Assembly: GCF_000150275.1 (NCBI RefSeq)
Contig: NW_002060946.1
Coordinates: forward strand, 5,494,597 to 5,558,596
DNA length: 64,000 nucleotides
From: Trichoplax adhaerens
Taxonomy: Eukaryota > Placozoa > Uniplacotomia > Trichoplacea > Trichoplacidae
Reading direction: 5' to 3'
In this document: positions 23,297 through 34,493 of the stretch, in pieces
How the letters are laid out: each line of letters starts with the position of its first letter
Position numbering within the stretch: position 1 is the first letter of the stretch
Translations under genes and position numbers: made by a program
The notes under the pieces: model-generated
The model's input: the letters and a program-made list of their open reading frames with translations, nothing else
The model's database searches: none
Told to the model about the DNA's origin: nothing

Positions 23297-26200
23297 ATGA
23301 AAATTGAAGGGAAGACAGCCATTGTAACGGGCGGCGCTCAAGGCATTGGAGAGCAATTCTGCCGTGCTCTTGTTGATCACGGAGCCAATGTAAACTTTAC
23401 ATACATGTAAAAGTAGAATTTATTAAAATCCACCTTTGATATTATCATTTAGAGTAGGAAATAGAAGTAGGCTAAAAAATCGCTATTGATAACGGCTTTA
23501 CTCTGTATAGATTTGTATTACATATAAGTAATAGCTGCAGGATTCTTCCATCTTGATACGGTAATTAGATAGCATTTGTAGACCTGCAAGTGACGAGTAA
23601 AGCTATAAAAGCAGAAAATCCAGCTTCCATATTGTAATTTAGAGTAGGAAACAGAACTAGGCTTAAATTTTACTGTCAGACATCACCTTTACTCTGTTAC
23701 AGACTTGCGTTACATGCAAGCAAATAATCGCAGAATTTTACTATCTTGATAGGGTAGTTAGACACATGGTAGACCTGAAATGACGAGCACATTAAATCGA
23801 ATAAAGTATTTCAAGTTATAAAAGCAGAATTTATAAATCTAGCTGAGAAACTAACATTTAGAGTAGAGGTTAGAATTAGCCTCTACATGGACTCTGTATG
23901 GATTTGCATTACATGCCAGCAAATAGTCGCAGGATTTTGCTATCTTGATTTGGTAATTAGACATACGGTAGATCTTCAAATGACAAGTACGTGTATATTA
24001 AATCGAATAGATTACTTCCAAGTTGCAATCAGGTCATCACTATCAGGGTACGAATGGATGTGTTATTTCATTACCAATTACCATATGTACTATTTTAAGC
24101 TCGGGAACTACTGTAGTGTGCGATATTGTATATTTTTCCTTGCAGGATTAGCGATGCAAAATGATAGTCTATTTTTAAGCTTTTCTTACGTTCGAGCAAA
24201 TGCAAATTGAGCTAAATGGCTGCAGTAGTCAATCTTATTGCATCCTACTTTCTCGCATAGTAAATGATATTAATTTCAGCCCTTACCCACGTTAGAACAA
24301 ATATCTCACGCATAATGTTGATCATTATAAAGTTGATACAGTTACTGTAACCGAAAGTATTGCTTGGCTGAGCTGTACTTTCCTACATGTTCCGTGATAA
24401 AGGACTAGAGTAAATTCCAGCCTCTACCCACGTAATGTCCTATATGTTACGCATAGTATTTGTCGTTGCAAAGTGTATATCTAAGTTAAACTAAAAGATT
24501 ACAGTTGCAAGTTCTATTGTGCGAAGCTTTCTTGTATGGTTCGCGATAGATTAATTTTCAATTTTTACTCCTATAAGATTAAACATTTATCGTAGGATAT
24601 TTCATTACAATGTTTATGCAACCATTGCAAGCTAAACGATTCGTTGCTATACTTGTACTTCCTTCAGCAGTATTAGAGTAAATTTCTAGTCTTTACTGAC
24701 ACAAGATTAAATAGCTTACTTACATATCTTAACCTAGAGAAGATATGTTAAATATCGTATCGTATCTACAATACTTAAGAGTAGAGATAATCAGCAAATT
24801 TACTAGCGATCAGTTGTAGTTCTTTATGGAAATAAATTTGCTCATCTTGGTGGATATTCTCCGTAAGCATGACTACTTACGTGCTAAATTATTGATAATC
24901 TTTTATTAGGTGATTATTGCAGATCTTAAGAAACAAAGAGGCGAAGATCTTTGTAGGGAATTAAACAAACAATATAGATCCAATCGTGCAAAATTCATAC
25001 AATGTGATGTAACATCCAAGGCGGATTTACAAAGTAAGCTTATTATATCACCTTTGGTTATATTGATTGATAACGGTACCATGATTATAGAGTGAAACGA
25101 GGATAGTTGCAAATACTGAAACTTTCCCTGCACCATTGTATCATAGATACAATCCATTTTGCTATCAAGACATTTGGTAGATTGGATATTTTATGTAATA
25201 ATGCGGGTGTAACAGAAATCGGAAATTGGGAGAAAGCTATCGAGATCAATTTCGTAAGTAAAGCTCCTATGGATAGAAAGAGCATTAATTCATTTAAAGG
25301 CGAATAGAAAAGAATGTACTATTGAATGATCAATTTAAGACCATGCACTAATAGAGTTGTAGTAATATAGAATCTATTATTGCTAAACAGATTATGATTT
25401 ACGTATAATAATTATAATTGTCTATACTAATTATGAGGTTGCTTGGTTGGTATCCTGATAGTATTAATCAATCAATAATAGGCTTATCGATCCACAATGC
25501 TACTTTCATAAAATATCCGAAACAGTCTAGCATACAACTAGAATCATTCGATCATTATCGCTACCTTTATTGATTAATTTGTAGGAAATAGTCCTCAAGC
25601 AGAAAATAATTTCATAGCAATTTTACACTAGCCTTAAAAATAAATTTTGTAGGCTAGTCGACTAAAATGGAGTAATGTCTAACTTCTCAATACCACTGCC
25701 GATAGAACAGACCTCTGCTCTATCTCATAGCACTATTATATCAATGATTTATCAATTAGACTAGTGTAATTCGTGGTACCAAGTTAGCAATAGAAGTAAT
25801 GTCTACACGAAATGGTGGCCATGGAGGAGTAATTATTAACACTGCATCTATGGGAGGTATGAGAATATAGATTTATTTTCTTCCTGTTGTTATTTATTAT
25901 GACATTAAACTTACTTACAAGATATAGCAAGTCAAGATGATTCATATTCATATGCTATGTTGCCGGGCGTACTTCTACTTCTAAAATATAGCACTAAGGC
26001 TACATACAAGCATATTGCCTGCTATGATATACCGGTAGTAGATGGCTTTTTAAGTAATTCTTTCTTTACAATTATGGTAGCAATATTTCCTATCATGGGT
26101 GGCCCTGTCTATAGTGGAACTAAATTTGGAGTTTTGGGCTTCTCACGAAGCTTGAGCGTAAGACAGACAATATTAAATATACTCCATTCCGGTTCATAGC

Positions 26201-26713
26201 GACTCTTTCGATTTAAGGACTAATAAGGCACTTGCATAACTTTTCAACTATTTTGTATCCAAGAACTTGAATGCATCGGACGGTATCCGTGTTAATGTCA
26301 TATGCCCTGCATTTGTGCGAACTGAAATGTTTGAAGCTTCTATTCCAAATTATATAGACAGCTATGGTAATGACTTTCAGAAGAAGATGAAAAAGCACAT
26401 TGTCAGGTAAAGTTGTTCATAGTATGCCTTGTCGAGGCCTTCTTTACTTATTGTTGTACGCGTAAGTTTGGTGAAAGCAGTCTCTGTCAAAGACTGTAGT
26501 TGATATTATTTACTATTTTATAAATGGAAGTAGTATGCTATTAATTTATTCCAAGTAGAATGTTGAATTTGATTCTCTCTGCCTTGCAGTCCAGTTCTGG
26601 TTGCCCGTGGAATGATACAATTGGTAGAAGATGACACAAAGAATGATGCCGTTATGCGAGTTACTGGTGTTCGTGGTATCGATTACTATAAATTTCAAGA
26701 ATCTAAATTATAA
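23297..26713 (+). CDS. HPGD: 15-hydroxyprostaglandin dehydrogenase-like SDR, copy 2
   Basis: Seven exons: 23297-23389, 24910-25033, 25147-25253, 25760-25856, 26081-26157, 26264-26406, 26590-26713; 765 nt, 254 aa (human HPGD 266). Key residues fall at the human numbers: TGGAQGIG loop, Asp36 for NAD, NNAG at 90-93, catalytic Ser138 (NTAS), Tyr151 and Lys155 (YSGTK). Human Gln148, which contacts substrate, is Gly here, so the substrate may differ. The C-terminal arm is shorter than in human. The enzyme family is a cytosolic dimer that oxidises 15-hydroxy eicosanoids. Intron 1 is 1.5 kb and filled by two tandem arrays. Same strand and same exon plan as copy 3. Confidence 0.92.
23410..23990. repeat. 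Three-copy tandem array in SDR copy 2 intron 1, unit about 190-220 bp
   Basis: The anchor ATTTAGAGTAG recurs at about 23451, 23638 and 23857, each followed by similar text (CTCTGTA..GATTTG, then ATGACGAG or ATGACAAG). The open frame near 23887-24210 is read from this array and is not coding. Confidence 0.75.
24160..24800. repeat. Second tandem array in the same intron, unit about 120-145 bp
   Basis: Phrases such as CTTACCCACGTTAGAACAAAT, TCTACCCACGTAATG and TTTACTCCTATAAGATTAAA recur at about 24286, 24433, 24566 and 24690, with a further relative near 24168. It is degenerate and unrelated to the array before it. Confidence 0.6.
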
Positions 26714-27784
26714 CTTGATGAGGAAAGGGTATTTCCAAAGTTATCCACCTGTTCTTGTTTGGCTCTTCATATTGTGAATAGGATGAAATTTTTTTGCTCA
26801 TCGCGTAATTTTATTGTATGACTAAGATAGTAAGACTAGTCTTTATCAATTTAGCTGTTTTATGAATAATAGTCTAAAATTCTAGTAGACGCCCTTTAAA
26901 ATTAGCATTATGAAAAATGAGTACAGTTGCACTATTATGTATTTTGATATAGAAAAGTATGGCTAATATCGATCCTTCTTGTTAATGTGATCGGAGACTC
27001 TTTATTAATCAGGTTTTGCGCTCGTAAGTTGTTCTATTACTGCAGCTAGCACTAGCATTAACGACCTGTTAATCTATCTTGAATTCTGGAAATAAATTTA
27101 ATAGCAAATACATTTAAATGTGTTCGTTTCCGAATAATACTGCTACCACAACTTCAAATTTGATTAGCTTGCACATCAACATTAACTGTAATTGGATTTA
27201 TGAAGGTCAAATAGAGTTATACGCTTCCCCCTTTCATGACTAAAGGCGATAAATCAGTTTTGACTATGCAATATCTTCTTCGTTAAATGAGCTATTGTTT
27301 ACACCATCGGTTTTCCTACAATTCACGATGACGATAGCCCTGAGCTGATAATATAATTAGACAAGGGTTAAGGATAGTGCATGGCAGAAAGTCATCGATA
27401 TTTATAGAAATCGGGTATTATACTGTATAACACATATTTAATTATACTGCACAATACAATCGTAGGGACTCAACATATGGTAGCGGAAAGGAAAAGCTCA
27501 AAATGATCTTTATTTACCTCTCTGAGACACCCTGTGACAGCATGGACTACGAAAAGAAAGCGAGGGGCTAGAAATGGTCGTTCGCTCGAGTGGAGGCTGA
27601 TTATTTTACTGGTCATTTTAGCTGCATTGCATGTCTGTAGTGGTGCACCATACAGTATTAGGCATCCAAATAAGCTACAGTCGATTATATTATTGAACCG
27701 TAGCAAAGGACGATTTGTCCGAGGTCTTCTTTTAGTAGTCCTTGATTTGATTCAGTATGGTAGACTTATTTATTGGTACGATAT
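26714..27784. other. 3' flank of SDR copy 2
   Basis: No gene was recognised. It contains dispersed repeat copy B (27597-27653). A frame at 27534-27794 looks like a signal peptide (LIILLVILAALHVCSGAPYS) but has no ATG and overlaps that repeat. Confidence 0.5.
27597..27653. repeat. Dispersed 57-bp repeat, copy B
   Basis: Partner of 12213-12269, same orientation, transitions only. It lies in the 3' flank of SDR copy 2, just before a tandem array. Confidence 0.6.
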
Positions 27785-28870
27785 AGTAGAATGACCGAAA
27801 AAATGATCAGCTAGCACAGTATTTATAGCTTTATTTATCCTTCCGTACAGTATGCAGTTCGTAGTTTGTGCAGTAAAAAGAAAGAGATTGTCTACTGAAT
27901 TAGCTACTAGGTTGGTTTCTATAATATGGTAGACGATTTGAGTGATACACGTCTACTCGAATGACCAAAATATCATCAGCCTACCTAGTGCCTATGTGAT
28001 AGAATAGAGATTATAGAAGAAAGCTCCAAGTACACTCTCTTCCCTCTACCTTTCTCCATGAGGCTGTTAGAGCGGTACGCATATACACTACGTAGAATGA
28101 CCAAAAACATGATCACCCTGTCTATATGACAGGATAGAGGTCATAGAAGAAAACTCTAAGTACACTCTCTTCCCTCTACCTCTCTCCATAAGGCAGTTAG
28201 AGTGATAGGCATAGACAATATACTGCGTAGAATGATGCCAGAAAATGGTCCCTTGGCTAGTGCCTATGTGATAGAATACTGTAGAGACTATAGAGCAGAA
28301 GAGAACTCCACCTACACTCTTTTCCCTCGGCCTTTCTCGATGAGGTAGATTGAGACGTAAAATGACCAAAAAAGATGATCAGAATGCCTAGTGCTTATGT
28401 GATAGAATAGAGGCTATAGCAGAAGAAACTCCAAGGACTCTCTCTTCTCGGTCTTTCTCAATGAGGCAGATCGAGACGTAAAATGACCAAAAAGATGATC
28501 AGCCCGCTTAGTGCTTATGTGATAGAATAGAGGCTGTAGCAGAAGAAACTCCAAGGACACTCTCTCTCGATGAGGCAGTTTGAGCAGTACGGGTATATTA
28601 TGTAGAATGACCAAAATATGAGCAGCATGACTTCTGCCTAATTGCCGATAGGTTACAGCAGAAGAAAACTGCAACTACACGATGTTCCCTTTACCTCTCT
28701 CTATGAGATAGCTTGAGTGGTAGGCATATATTATTTAGAATGAGCGAAAATTGATCATCCTCCCTAGTGCTTGTGTTATAGAATAGAAACGATAGCAGAA
28801 GAAAATTCCAAGGACACTCTCTTCTCCATGAGGCAGTTTGAGTATCTGCCTCTCTTATAATCATATTATG
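27785..28870. repeat. Eight-copy minisatellite, unit about 120-140 bp
   Basis: The anchor GTAGAATGACCAAAA and variants occur at about 27786, 27956, 28092, 28228, 28355, 28479, 28601 and 28735, with intervening GCTTATGTGATAGAATAG, CTCCAAG.ACACTCTCTT and CATGAGGCAG text. Frames on the minus strand here are repeat translations. Confidence 0.85.
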
Positions 28871-29029
28871 GACTACCAAATCCCGGAAAAAAGTGCATGA
28901 TATGAATGTAGCTTTAAAAGCTTTAAATTCGAGTAGTCAGTCCATAGTCCTGTTCTCTGAAGTCTAAACTAGACGAGGCATGGGAGTCCCTTCGGTGTGC
29001 TTGGACCACCCTACCACACCCCCTTACCG

Positions 29030-29119
29030 ATGCTATAAAAGCCTATAGCAAACGGTTATTCTCTCTCTCCTCTTGCCATACCAGCAATTGAGAAAGTGAA
29101 GATCTTTTCTTACCACAAG
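29030..29119 (+). promoter_or_regulatory. TATA box and possible untranslated leader exon
   Basis: GCTATAAAAGCC at about 29031-29042 is a good TATA box. About 25-30 bases later a pyrimidine-rich stretch could hold the start site, and the sequence ends CCACAAG at 29119 followed by GTAAGTA. A matching acceptor (GATTTCCAG, ending 32098) lies 20 bases before the ATG of SDR copy 3, so this may be its 5' UTR exon with a 3-kb intron. The preceding 29-kb flank is locally more GC-rich (CCACCCTACCACACCCCC). Confidence 0.4.
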
Positions 29120-29332
29120 GTAAGTAATGACTTATTTCATTTATTTCTCGACTTGTTCACCATGTAGCCTATAATACCCTACAGTTCTTAGCTCTCTACT
29201 TAGCCAAGTAGGCCGATAGAACACTTGGCTAGGATAGGAGTATCGTATTATCAATCAATAATCGATGTGAGTGTCGAGATAGAGAGCCGATAACGCCTAT
29301 CTCGGCCTTGATAACTCCTTTGATTACGGTGC

Positions 29333-29719
29333 CTTGTTGGCCAGCGATGCTGATTGAATCTATTTCCAGCCTATTTCATGACTGGATAAAATAGAATAGC
29401 ACCAATTCATTTAGAACTATTATTGTTATTGAGGCTGGATGATGAATCGATGTTATTTCATCGTTTATTATTGCCCAGTAGTTCGTCGAATTAGGAATAC
29501 TTGGACGCTTGACCTTTATCATGTAGTTGATTGGATTGCCTTCTTGCCTAGCGATGCGGATTCGATCCATCTTCAGCCCATTCTATAACAGGATAGAATA
29601 GAATAATACCAATTGATTAGAATTACTATGGCTATTGAGGGCTTGATGATGGATCGATGTTATTTCATCGTTGTTATTGCCCACTAGATCGTTGAATTAG
29701 GACTATTTCGACGCTTAGA
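29333..29719. repeat. Two-copy tandem repeat, unit about 185-205 bp
   Basis: GCCTTGTTGGCCAGCGATGC at about 29330 and GCCTTCTTGCCTAGCGATGC at about 29538 start two copies that both run through ATCGATGTTATTTCATCG and end GGACGCTT or CGACGCTT. Confidence 0.75.
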
Positions 29720-30769
29720 TAGCACGACACCTGAACAGGTACTGACAGGGTAGACGCCCATATGCGATAGGCAAATTAAGAAAATGCCAACAAACATGAT
29801 AGTTTTTCTTCCTATTCCTTATCATGCTATTCTAAATGAGTCCTAGCATGCGGACTTGACAGAATAGTCTTGAATCGATCTACGCTATAAGCTGCTTGAT
29901 AAATACAAATCACTCTCCTAAAGAGATGCCACTTGTTCCGCAAATCGATCCTGACAGGTATGTGCTCAAACTCAGGCTTGTTGAGTGCAGTAGCATGGCC
30001 ATTATCATACTTTGTAGTTAGACTATATTGTAGTCTAGCGACTAGAAGAGTGTGATGTATGATGAAACACTTTTTTTAATTCCTGCTTTTTACTAAATAG
30101 TAGTCGCAACTTACAATATCGGCTTTTTTTCATTATGTTGTCAGTTGATAACGTAGTAACATTCCCTAATCACGGCATAAATAAATATCGATATATCAAA
30201 ATCGTTGGTACGAGTATACGGAACTGAAATTGTAGAGAGAAATCGATTGATTTACACTCGCTGCACTATTTTCGAAATGGATGATGCACAGGTACATGTC
30301 GTAGGCTTGTTAATTGATGATGATGGAATTAATAAAGCCAGGTAGCGTCAACTGCAGGTGAAAATCTGGTACAAGGAGGATATGCTCATGGCGGAAAATG
30401 TGGCTAGGGAAAGATCTTTAATTTGATCAATTTAGTTCGATAACGCTAATAGAACCTTGTCAGTAATTCCTTTTGATCCCATTCCTCTTCGGATCTGTGA
30501 TTAATTTAGGCACATTTCTACCTGCAGGATCTTGCCACTCACTTTAATAACCTATACCAATTACTACATTATTATTTTAGAACATAAAATGCCATTTAGA
30601 ACTGCTCCCATTACTGTCCCCTTTCTAACTGCAATGTAAATTTACAATATAAGACTGCTATTGTTACCTGTAGCGTCTTCCTTCCGACATTGATTAATCT
30701 TTTCTAAAGATATCATATGGTGCAGCATAATACATAATTTTTTCCGGTCAATAACCACCGAAATTTCCT

Positions 30770-31930
30770 TTTCTATCATCAATTTGTAGACTTAAGAGGT
30801 GGATTTTTACAGTATGCTAAGTTCTATGTAATTATTGACTTTAAAATGGAAATACTTCAAGTCTGGTATTATCTTGTGTAAAATGCATAGTATACCGTAT
30901 AATTGCTTAAATAGCCACTAAAATTTCTCATCAATTACAATTTTGTGTGCTTATGATATCGATCTTTTCAGTATCCTAAATTCTATGAAACTACTGACAT
31001 TAAAATGACGATCTATTTCAAATCTTGTAGCAATTACTGCGCGCAAAGTATAACGAACGAGATATATTCTAATCATTACTAAAATACGCATTGCAACGTA
31101 TAATTGCTCAAATCACAACAAAAATTTCTCATCTTTTACAATTTACTTGATTATAGTGTCAATTTTTGTATCAGACTAAATTCGATGTAATTAATGACAT
31201 TAGATTGATGGATAGTCTATTAAAAATATAAAATGAATGATCGTTATCATAATGCATCGTGTGTAATTTCTTCAATAACAACTAAAATCTCTCATCATCA
31301 CTTACATAATAAGATTTCGATCTATACTCTAGGCAAATCCTATGTAATTGCATTTTATATAGCAATGGTATATAGTTTCCTAAAGAACAACTAAATTTTC
31401 ATCAATCACAATTTATGTGGTTATGGTGTCAATCTTTACATGGCACTAAATTCGAAATATTTAATTATTGATATCAGATCTAGGATTCACGTATTTCAAA
31501 TACGACACTTTTAATGTTACTATATAGCATGATGTTTAGCTTTATAAAGAAAAATCAAAATTTTTCATCAATTACAATTTATATCAGTGTCGATCTTTAC
31601 ATTGCTGTAGACAAAATTTAATGTAATGTTACGCCGTATGCATACGAGTACTTACCTAAAGAAAACCTAAATTTCCATCAATCACAACTTATGTAAATAT
31701 AGTGCCGATCTCGGCATTAGACTAAATTCTGCGTAATAACTCAAGCCAGATTGAAGATTTATTTCAAATGTAGAACGATTAAAATGTTTATTTGATATCA
31801 TGATGTTTAGCTTTTTTAAAGAACAATCAAAATTTTTCGTCAATCGCAACTTATGCAGTCATGCTATCGATCTCTACTTTAGGCTAACTAGTATATCATT
31901 CTTGATACTAGATTGAGGATCTTTTTCAAA
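30770..31930. repeat. Degenerate tandem array upstream of SDR copy 3, unit about 110-200 bp
   Basis: The phrase TCATCAATTACAATTT and close variants occur at about 30776, 30928, 31131, 31291, 31409, 31567, 31674 and 31837, each followed by GATCTTT or CAATCTTT and CTAAATTC. If the leader exon at 29119 is real, this array is intronic. The stretch 29720-30769 shows no gene. Confidence 0.7.
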
Positions 31931-32118
31931 TCTAGTATTGTTTATACCAAAATGATTTTAGCTCCAAATAACTCATATGCTGCTTGTCAATTCTACATGA
32001 TAGATGTCTTCTAGTAGTGCTTATAAAATAGCTCGATACAAATCCAAATACTAATTTTTTGCTCAATATCTCATTTTATCAAGTTTGACGATTTCCAGTC
32101 CATCAACTATCCACAAAC

Positions 32119-34493
32119 ATGACTTATGATATCAAAGGTAAAACTGCCATCGTTACCGGCAGTGCTCGAGGCATTGGCAAATGCATCTGCAGTGATTTAC
32201 TCAAGAAAGGAGCTAATGTAAGTTTATAAAAGATGTAAATCTTTTACTTGGCTAATAATATCGCCTAGCTAACAAGTAGGTTGTATTTGCTACTGATCAT
32301 TGTAAAAGTGGCAGGCAATAAATGATACAGACATATCATTACTAAATGCCGTCATGCTACTTGTAGCCTTTTAGCTACGACGAATGATTACATTCAATTC
32401 CAATATGGAGTTTAATGATAGTATATAAATAAAATAATGGAATGATACTATGATTAATTAAATAACAAACATAATTCTTATTTACCGATATGAATTAATA
32501 TTGATAACTTAAAGTAAAGAAGTTCTTTGTCTTTGTAAATTAATTAAGTCAGTATTGCTATAGCAAGGTAGCTGTACCGCTAATTGATCCCATCCCATTA
32601 AATTCTATCAACTAGCTGTCAAATGCATAGTATTATATTAGCATAACTTTTTAGATTGAGAAGACGCTCATAAAAATGTCTTAGAAATTAGAATTCCTTG
32701 TTATCATAATACTGATAAATAAATATCCATTTGATAATGAGCTTAGATATGAATCAAATAATTATAGCGTTGTTGCCATCATAAAATTTGATATCGTTAT
32801 AATAGGAAAGTTTGTCGAAACGTTTTCAACGAATAAAATTTCGATTCTCGGAATTTATTTTACTACAGTATTTACACTCTAAAAATATCAATGTATTTTT
32901 ATAAGGTATTATATGGTAGCTTACCAACCATTAATAAGTTTATCTATACTTTAGGTTGTTGTTAGCGATACAGCAGAAGATGTTGGTAATGAAACTACTG
33001 CAGAATTTCAAAAAGAATTCGGAGAAAGCAGAGTTGTTTTTATCAGATGCAATGTAACCAAAGAAGAAGACTTGCAAAGTACGGATCCAATAACGATGAA
33101 TATCTCGATCGATTTATGACTTGTACAGCTGTACCTAATTAATCTCTTGTATTAGATGGATTTCTATAGACTCACTTTTACAACAAGTGTCCATAAACTT
33201 ATGCAATTTATTACTTTAAAATGCGTTTATCTTATCGATAAATATACTATCATTATTTTTCTATGATCACAACATCATCATTGGCAATATCAGATCTATA
33301 CAGCAAAGCTATTGCAACTTTTGGCTACGTTGATATAGTCGTTAACAATGCGGGTATTTTGAATGAGGAAAACTGGAAGTTGATGATGGAAATCAATGTG
33401 GTAAGTCTTGAGCTGGCAGATCTAATGTTTACTATTAACGTAGAATAGTTTATGAAAACTGCTTCTATCGATTGATTGTATCCTTAACTTGACTTGATGC
33501 TGTTTGTTATGAATACAATTCAATATTCTTGCCATGTGCAGACCAGCATTAATCGAGACATTAATTTTTACTCCCAGACTGGCTTAATCCGATCATGCCA
33601 GTTGGCTCTAGATAATATGTCGACGAAAAATAAGGGTAAAGGTGGTGTGGTCGTTAATTTGGCTTCAGTAGCAGGTAAAAATTCTGATCGATTTTCTAAT
33701 AATTCAATCATGCTTTCGATACTATTCTAGTTAATATCAAAAATAGAGATGTTTGCAGTATGGATAGTACTGAAATATTTTCCGTAGGAGTAAGACATGA
33801 AATGCTAATATGTAGTATTACAAAACTCGTCAATATAACGTATGGAATAACTCTATAGGACTCATGGCTGGAGAAGGCTCAAAAGTATACCATGCATCAA
33901 AACATGCTGTTTATGGTTACACCCGAAGTCAATATGTAATTTTCTCCAATGCCATATAATGCATTTTTTTGCAATATAATTTACCTTGTTCAATGAGCTT
34001 GTATTCTATTTTAAAGCTAACACAAGGCACGGATAATGTGCGTTTCAACTGTGTTTGCCCATTTTTGGTGGATACTGCGTTAGCCCAAGATTGGGATAAT
34101 TCCAATCGTACTTTCCTAACAAGTGATCTGATTGAAAAATTAAAGGCACATATGTTGAAGTAAGTAATATGTTGCTATTTTCTATCTGTCAATATGCTTC
34201 TATTTAATTGAATTCAATAATTATCAGAAATAAAAGTACGAATTATTATTAGAATAAATGGCATACATTGTTAAGCATATAATCTTTTACCAGGTGTAAC
34301 CTTTATAGTTTTACAGCTCATTTAGTATAACTTAACTATTATTGACATCAATTAACATAAATATAGGACAGAGGACATTGCTGAAGCTGTTATATTCCTC
34401 ATCGAAGATGAATCAAATGCCGGCAAAGCATATTTAGTAACGCCATTCCAAAAATGGGATTACTATGAGCAACCATCTGTCTTGCCTTTTTAA
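32119..34493 (+). CDS. HPGD: 15-hydroxyprostaglandin dehydrogenase-like SDR, copy 3
   Basis: Seven exons: 32119-32217, 32955-33078, 33294-33400, 33578-33674, 33859-33935, 34017-34159, 34367-34493; 774 nt, 257 aa. The five inner exons have exactly the lengths of copy 2 (124, 107, 97, 77, 143), proving common descent by duplication. Motifs: TGSARGIG loop, Asp38 (VVVSDT), NNAG, Ser140 in NLAS, Tyr153 and Lys157 in YHASK. The position equal to human Gln148 is Ser. The protein starts [14 protein letters not shown], two residues longer than copy 2, and ends in an acidic/aromatic tail ([13 protein letters not shown]). All catalytic residues remain, so it should be active, but the substrate is open. 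Confidence 0.92.

Noticed and set aside
27534-27794. Frame resembling a secreted peptide precursor
   Set aside because: No ATG start, no supported splice site, and the signal-like part is the dispersed repeat also found at 12213.
27785-28870. CRISPR-like regular array
   Set aside because: The whole unit is repeated with no unique spacers, and the genome is eukaryotic.
28088-28879. Three minus-strand frames with repeated HRER and LEFLLL motifs
   Set aside because: They are read-through of the eight-copy minisatellite; similarity between them reflects the DNA repeat.
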